From Saprospirales bacterium (lineage in GTDB: Bacteria > Bacteroidota > Bacteroidia > Chitinophagales > Saprospiraceae): a stretch of 62,408 bases of DNA. The stretch's first letter is position 1. Each line of letters opens with the position of its first letter. Both the position numbers and the translations under genes were made by a program. Of the stretch, positions 61,459 to 62,408 are shown piece by piece. The notes beneath the pieces were generated by a model. That model worked only from the letters and a program-made list of their open reading frames with translations. It searched no databases and was not told the DNA's origin. Location of the stretch: assembly GCA_002698985.1 (NCBI GenBank), contig PAAY01000036.1, positions 1-62,408 on the forward strand, given 5' to 3'.

Positions 61459-62277
61459 ATGTATTCCAAAAACCTCCCTCTGCTCTTTTTCTGTATGCTC
61501 TTCGCTGGCGCAATGCAGGCCCAGCAGGACACCCTGCCATCGGATTTCGTCATCAAAGGAAAAGCCATCGGCATCAGCGCTCCGGAGCTGATTGACCAAA
61601 TGATGGCCGTGATGCCCGGCTTCGAGACCGGCGCCAAGAAGATGGTGAGCGAACAAACCGTCAAACCTTTCATCATGCCGCCCCGTTCCGCAAAAGGCAA
61701 GGCCGCTTCCACCACCTACACCCTGGCCACCTGCATGGAGTTTTACACCAATTTCGAGTCGAACTACAAACTCAACCTGAGTCCGGATTTTGTGAAGCTG
61801 AACCTGCAGAAAAAAACTGGGGTGAACATCAAGGATGCCCTGCGCTACCTCGTCACCGACGGTACCGTCAGTGCTGATGTGGTTCCTTTTGAATCCAACA
61901 CTTTGCCGAAGGATGTCAGCAAGTCACGGCGCTACCTCATCGACAACTACCTCCAGGTTTTCAGTCAGCAACACCGCACCAGCCAGAAGATTTTCCAGAT
62001 TCAGAAAGCCCTGATGAAGGGCAACCCTGTCATCGTTGAACTGAAAATTCCGGCTGATTTCGAGCAGGTGAAAGACACCCGCTTTTATTCCCTGACCGAA
62101 GACCTGACCGATGAAGTGCTGCCTTTTTTGGTGGTCAGTTACGACCTGCAACTGGAAGCTTTCGAGGTGATGAGTGCCTGGGGCCGTGAATGGGGCTACA
62201 ACGGCTACCTCTGGATCGATTTCGACGACCTGGCCACCATGGCGCAGAATGGCTATGTGATGGTGCCTGTTCGGTAG
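61459..62277 (+). CDS. Exported papain-fold protein, probable pseudo-peptidase
   Basis: A 272-residue protein with signal peptide (1-21, ending MQAQ). The C-terminus (FLVVSYDLQLEAFEVMSAW, GREWGYNGYLWI) aligns with the His/Asn half of C1A papain-like peptidases, and TYTLATCMEFYTN (about 86-98) with the catalytic Cys helix. In this alignment the nucleophilic Cys is Thr86, the His is Leu, and the Asn of NSWG is Ser, so all three catalytic residues appear lost. A regulatory or binding role is likely. It follows the TonB/TPR gene by 90 bases. The ATG at 61459 gives the signal peptide at the N-terminus. Confidence 0.7.
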   Translation: MYSKNLPLLFFCMLFAGAMQAQQDTLPSDFVIKGKAIGISAPELIDQMMAVMPGFETGAKKMVSEQTVKPFIMPPRSAKGKAASTTYTLATCMEFYTNFESNYKLNLSPDFVKLNLQKKTGVNIKDALRYLVTDGTVSADVVPFESNTLPKDVSKSRRYLIDNYLQVFSQQHRTSQKIFQIQKALMKGNPVIVELKIPADFEQVKDTRFYSLTEDLTDEVLPFLVVSYDLQLEAFEVMSAWGREWGYNGYLWIDFDDLATMAQNGYVMVPVR

Positions 62278-62408
62278 GTACTGGTAGCTCGTAGCTCGTA
62301 GCTCGTAGCTCGTAGCTCGTAGCCAGACTACAGGGGTTCGAGTTGAATGAGCTAGCGCCCCCAAACTCTACACTCTACACCCTAAACCCTACACTTTTTT
62401 CAACCGCA
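62278..62408. repeat. Intergenic modular repeat cluster 9
   Basis: A tandem array of GTAGCTC units (62284-62322), a GCTAGC link (62351-62356) and a reverse AAACTCTACACTCTACACCCT array (62364-62395) running off the window end. Same modules and order as the reverse-oriented clusters. Confidence 0.8.

Overview
The window looks like chromosome of a Bacteroidota member, most likely a Saprospiria-type gliding or surface-attached bacterium. It encodes a PorP/SprF-family protein, a SprB-repeat adhesin with a gliding-motility (CHU_C, type B) C-terminus, and three proteins with type A type IX secretion (T9SS) sorting domains. Its regulators are NarL-type response regulators and a Reg_prop/Y_Y_Y histidine kinase. 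Upstream of many genes I find TAnnTTTG boxes, the Bacteroidota -7 promoter element, and no clear Shine-Dalgarno sequences. The assignment is inference from gene content. I saw no rRNA, tRNA, CRISPR array, transposase or phage gene.

Layout. 1-4.3 kb: a lipoprotein, then a subtilase without signal peptide followed by a large exported protein of unknown function. 4.3-11.4 kb: methylmalonyl-CoA mutase and a NarL-type regulator (minus strand) face a small peptide gene and a periplasmic-sensor histidine kinase (plus strand); a structured RNA candidate with a strong terminator follows. 11.5-20 kb: M16 peptidase, a three-gene periplasmic chaperone/parvulin operon, a trypsin-like protease with zinc ribbon, and a DUF4010 membrane protein. 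20-28.5 kb: a sialidase-fold lipoprotein, a SelL-like redox protein, a di-heme peroxidase, ruvB, icd, an O-methyltransferase and a small outer-membrane protein.

28.6-39.4 kb is a surface block on the minus strand: PorP/SprF, a 1509-residue adhesin with three cohesin-like modules and 12 SprB repeats, a small cohesin-like protein, and a 1398-residue protein carrying both a dockerin-like and a cohesin-like module before its T9SS tag. A paralogue of the last lies at 55.3-59.4 kb. Together they suggest an exported, T9SS-anchored cohesin/dockerin surface assembly. I regard this as the most interesting system in the window.

39.9-54.6 kb is mostly housekeeping: a second NarL regulator, asparaginase, LpxL-like acyltransferase, pgi, a YraN family protein, fhs, trpS, RidA, rpmF with its DUF177 partner, mutS2, dinB, a TrmN6-like methyltransferase and queD. 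59.6-62.3 kb holds a NnrU-like membrane protein, a TonB-domain/TPR protein and an apparent papain-fold pseudo-peptidase.

Many intergenic gaps are filled by a modular family of short tandem repeats: telomere-like TTTAGGGTGTAG units, CACAGAGTT units, GAGGATTAT units, GGGAGTA units and a GCTAGC-centred link. These occur in a recurring order and in either orientation. Two near-identical copies sit in inverted orientation on either side of dinB. Their function is unknown.
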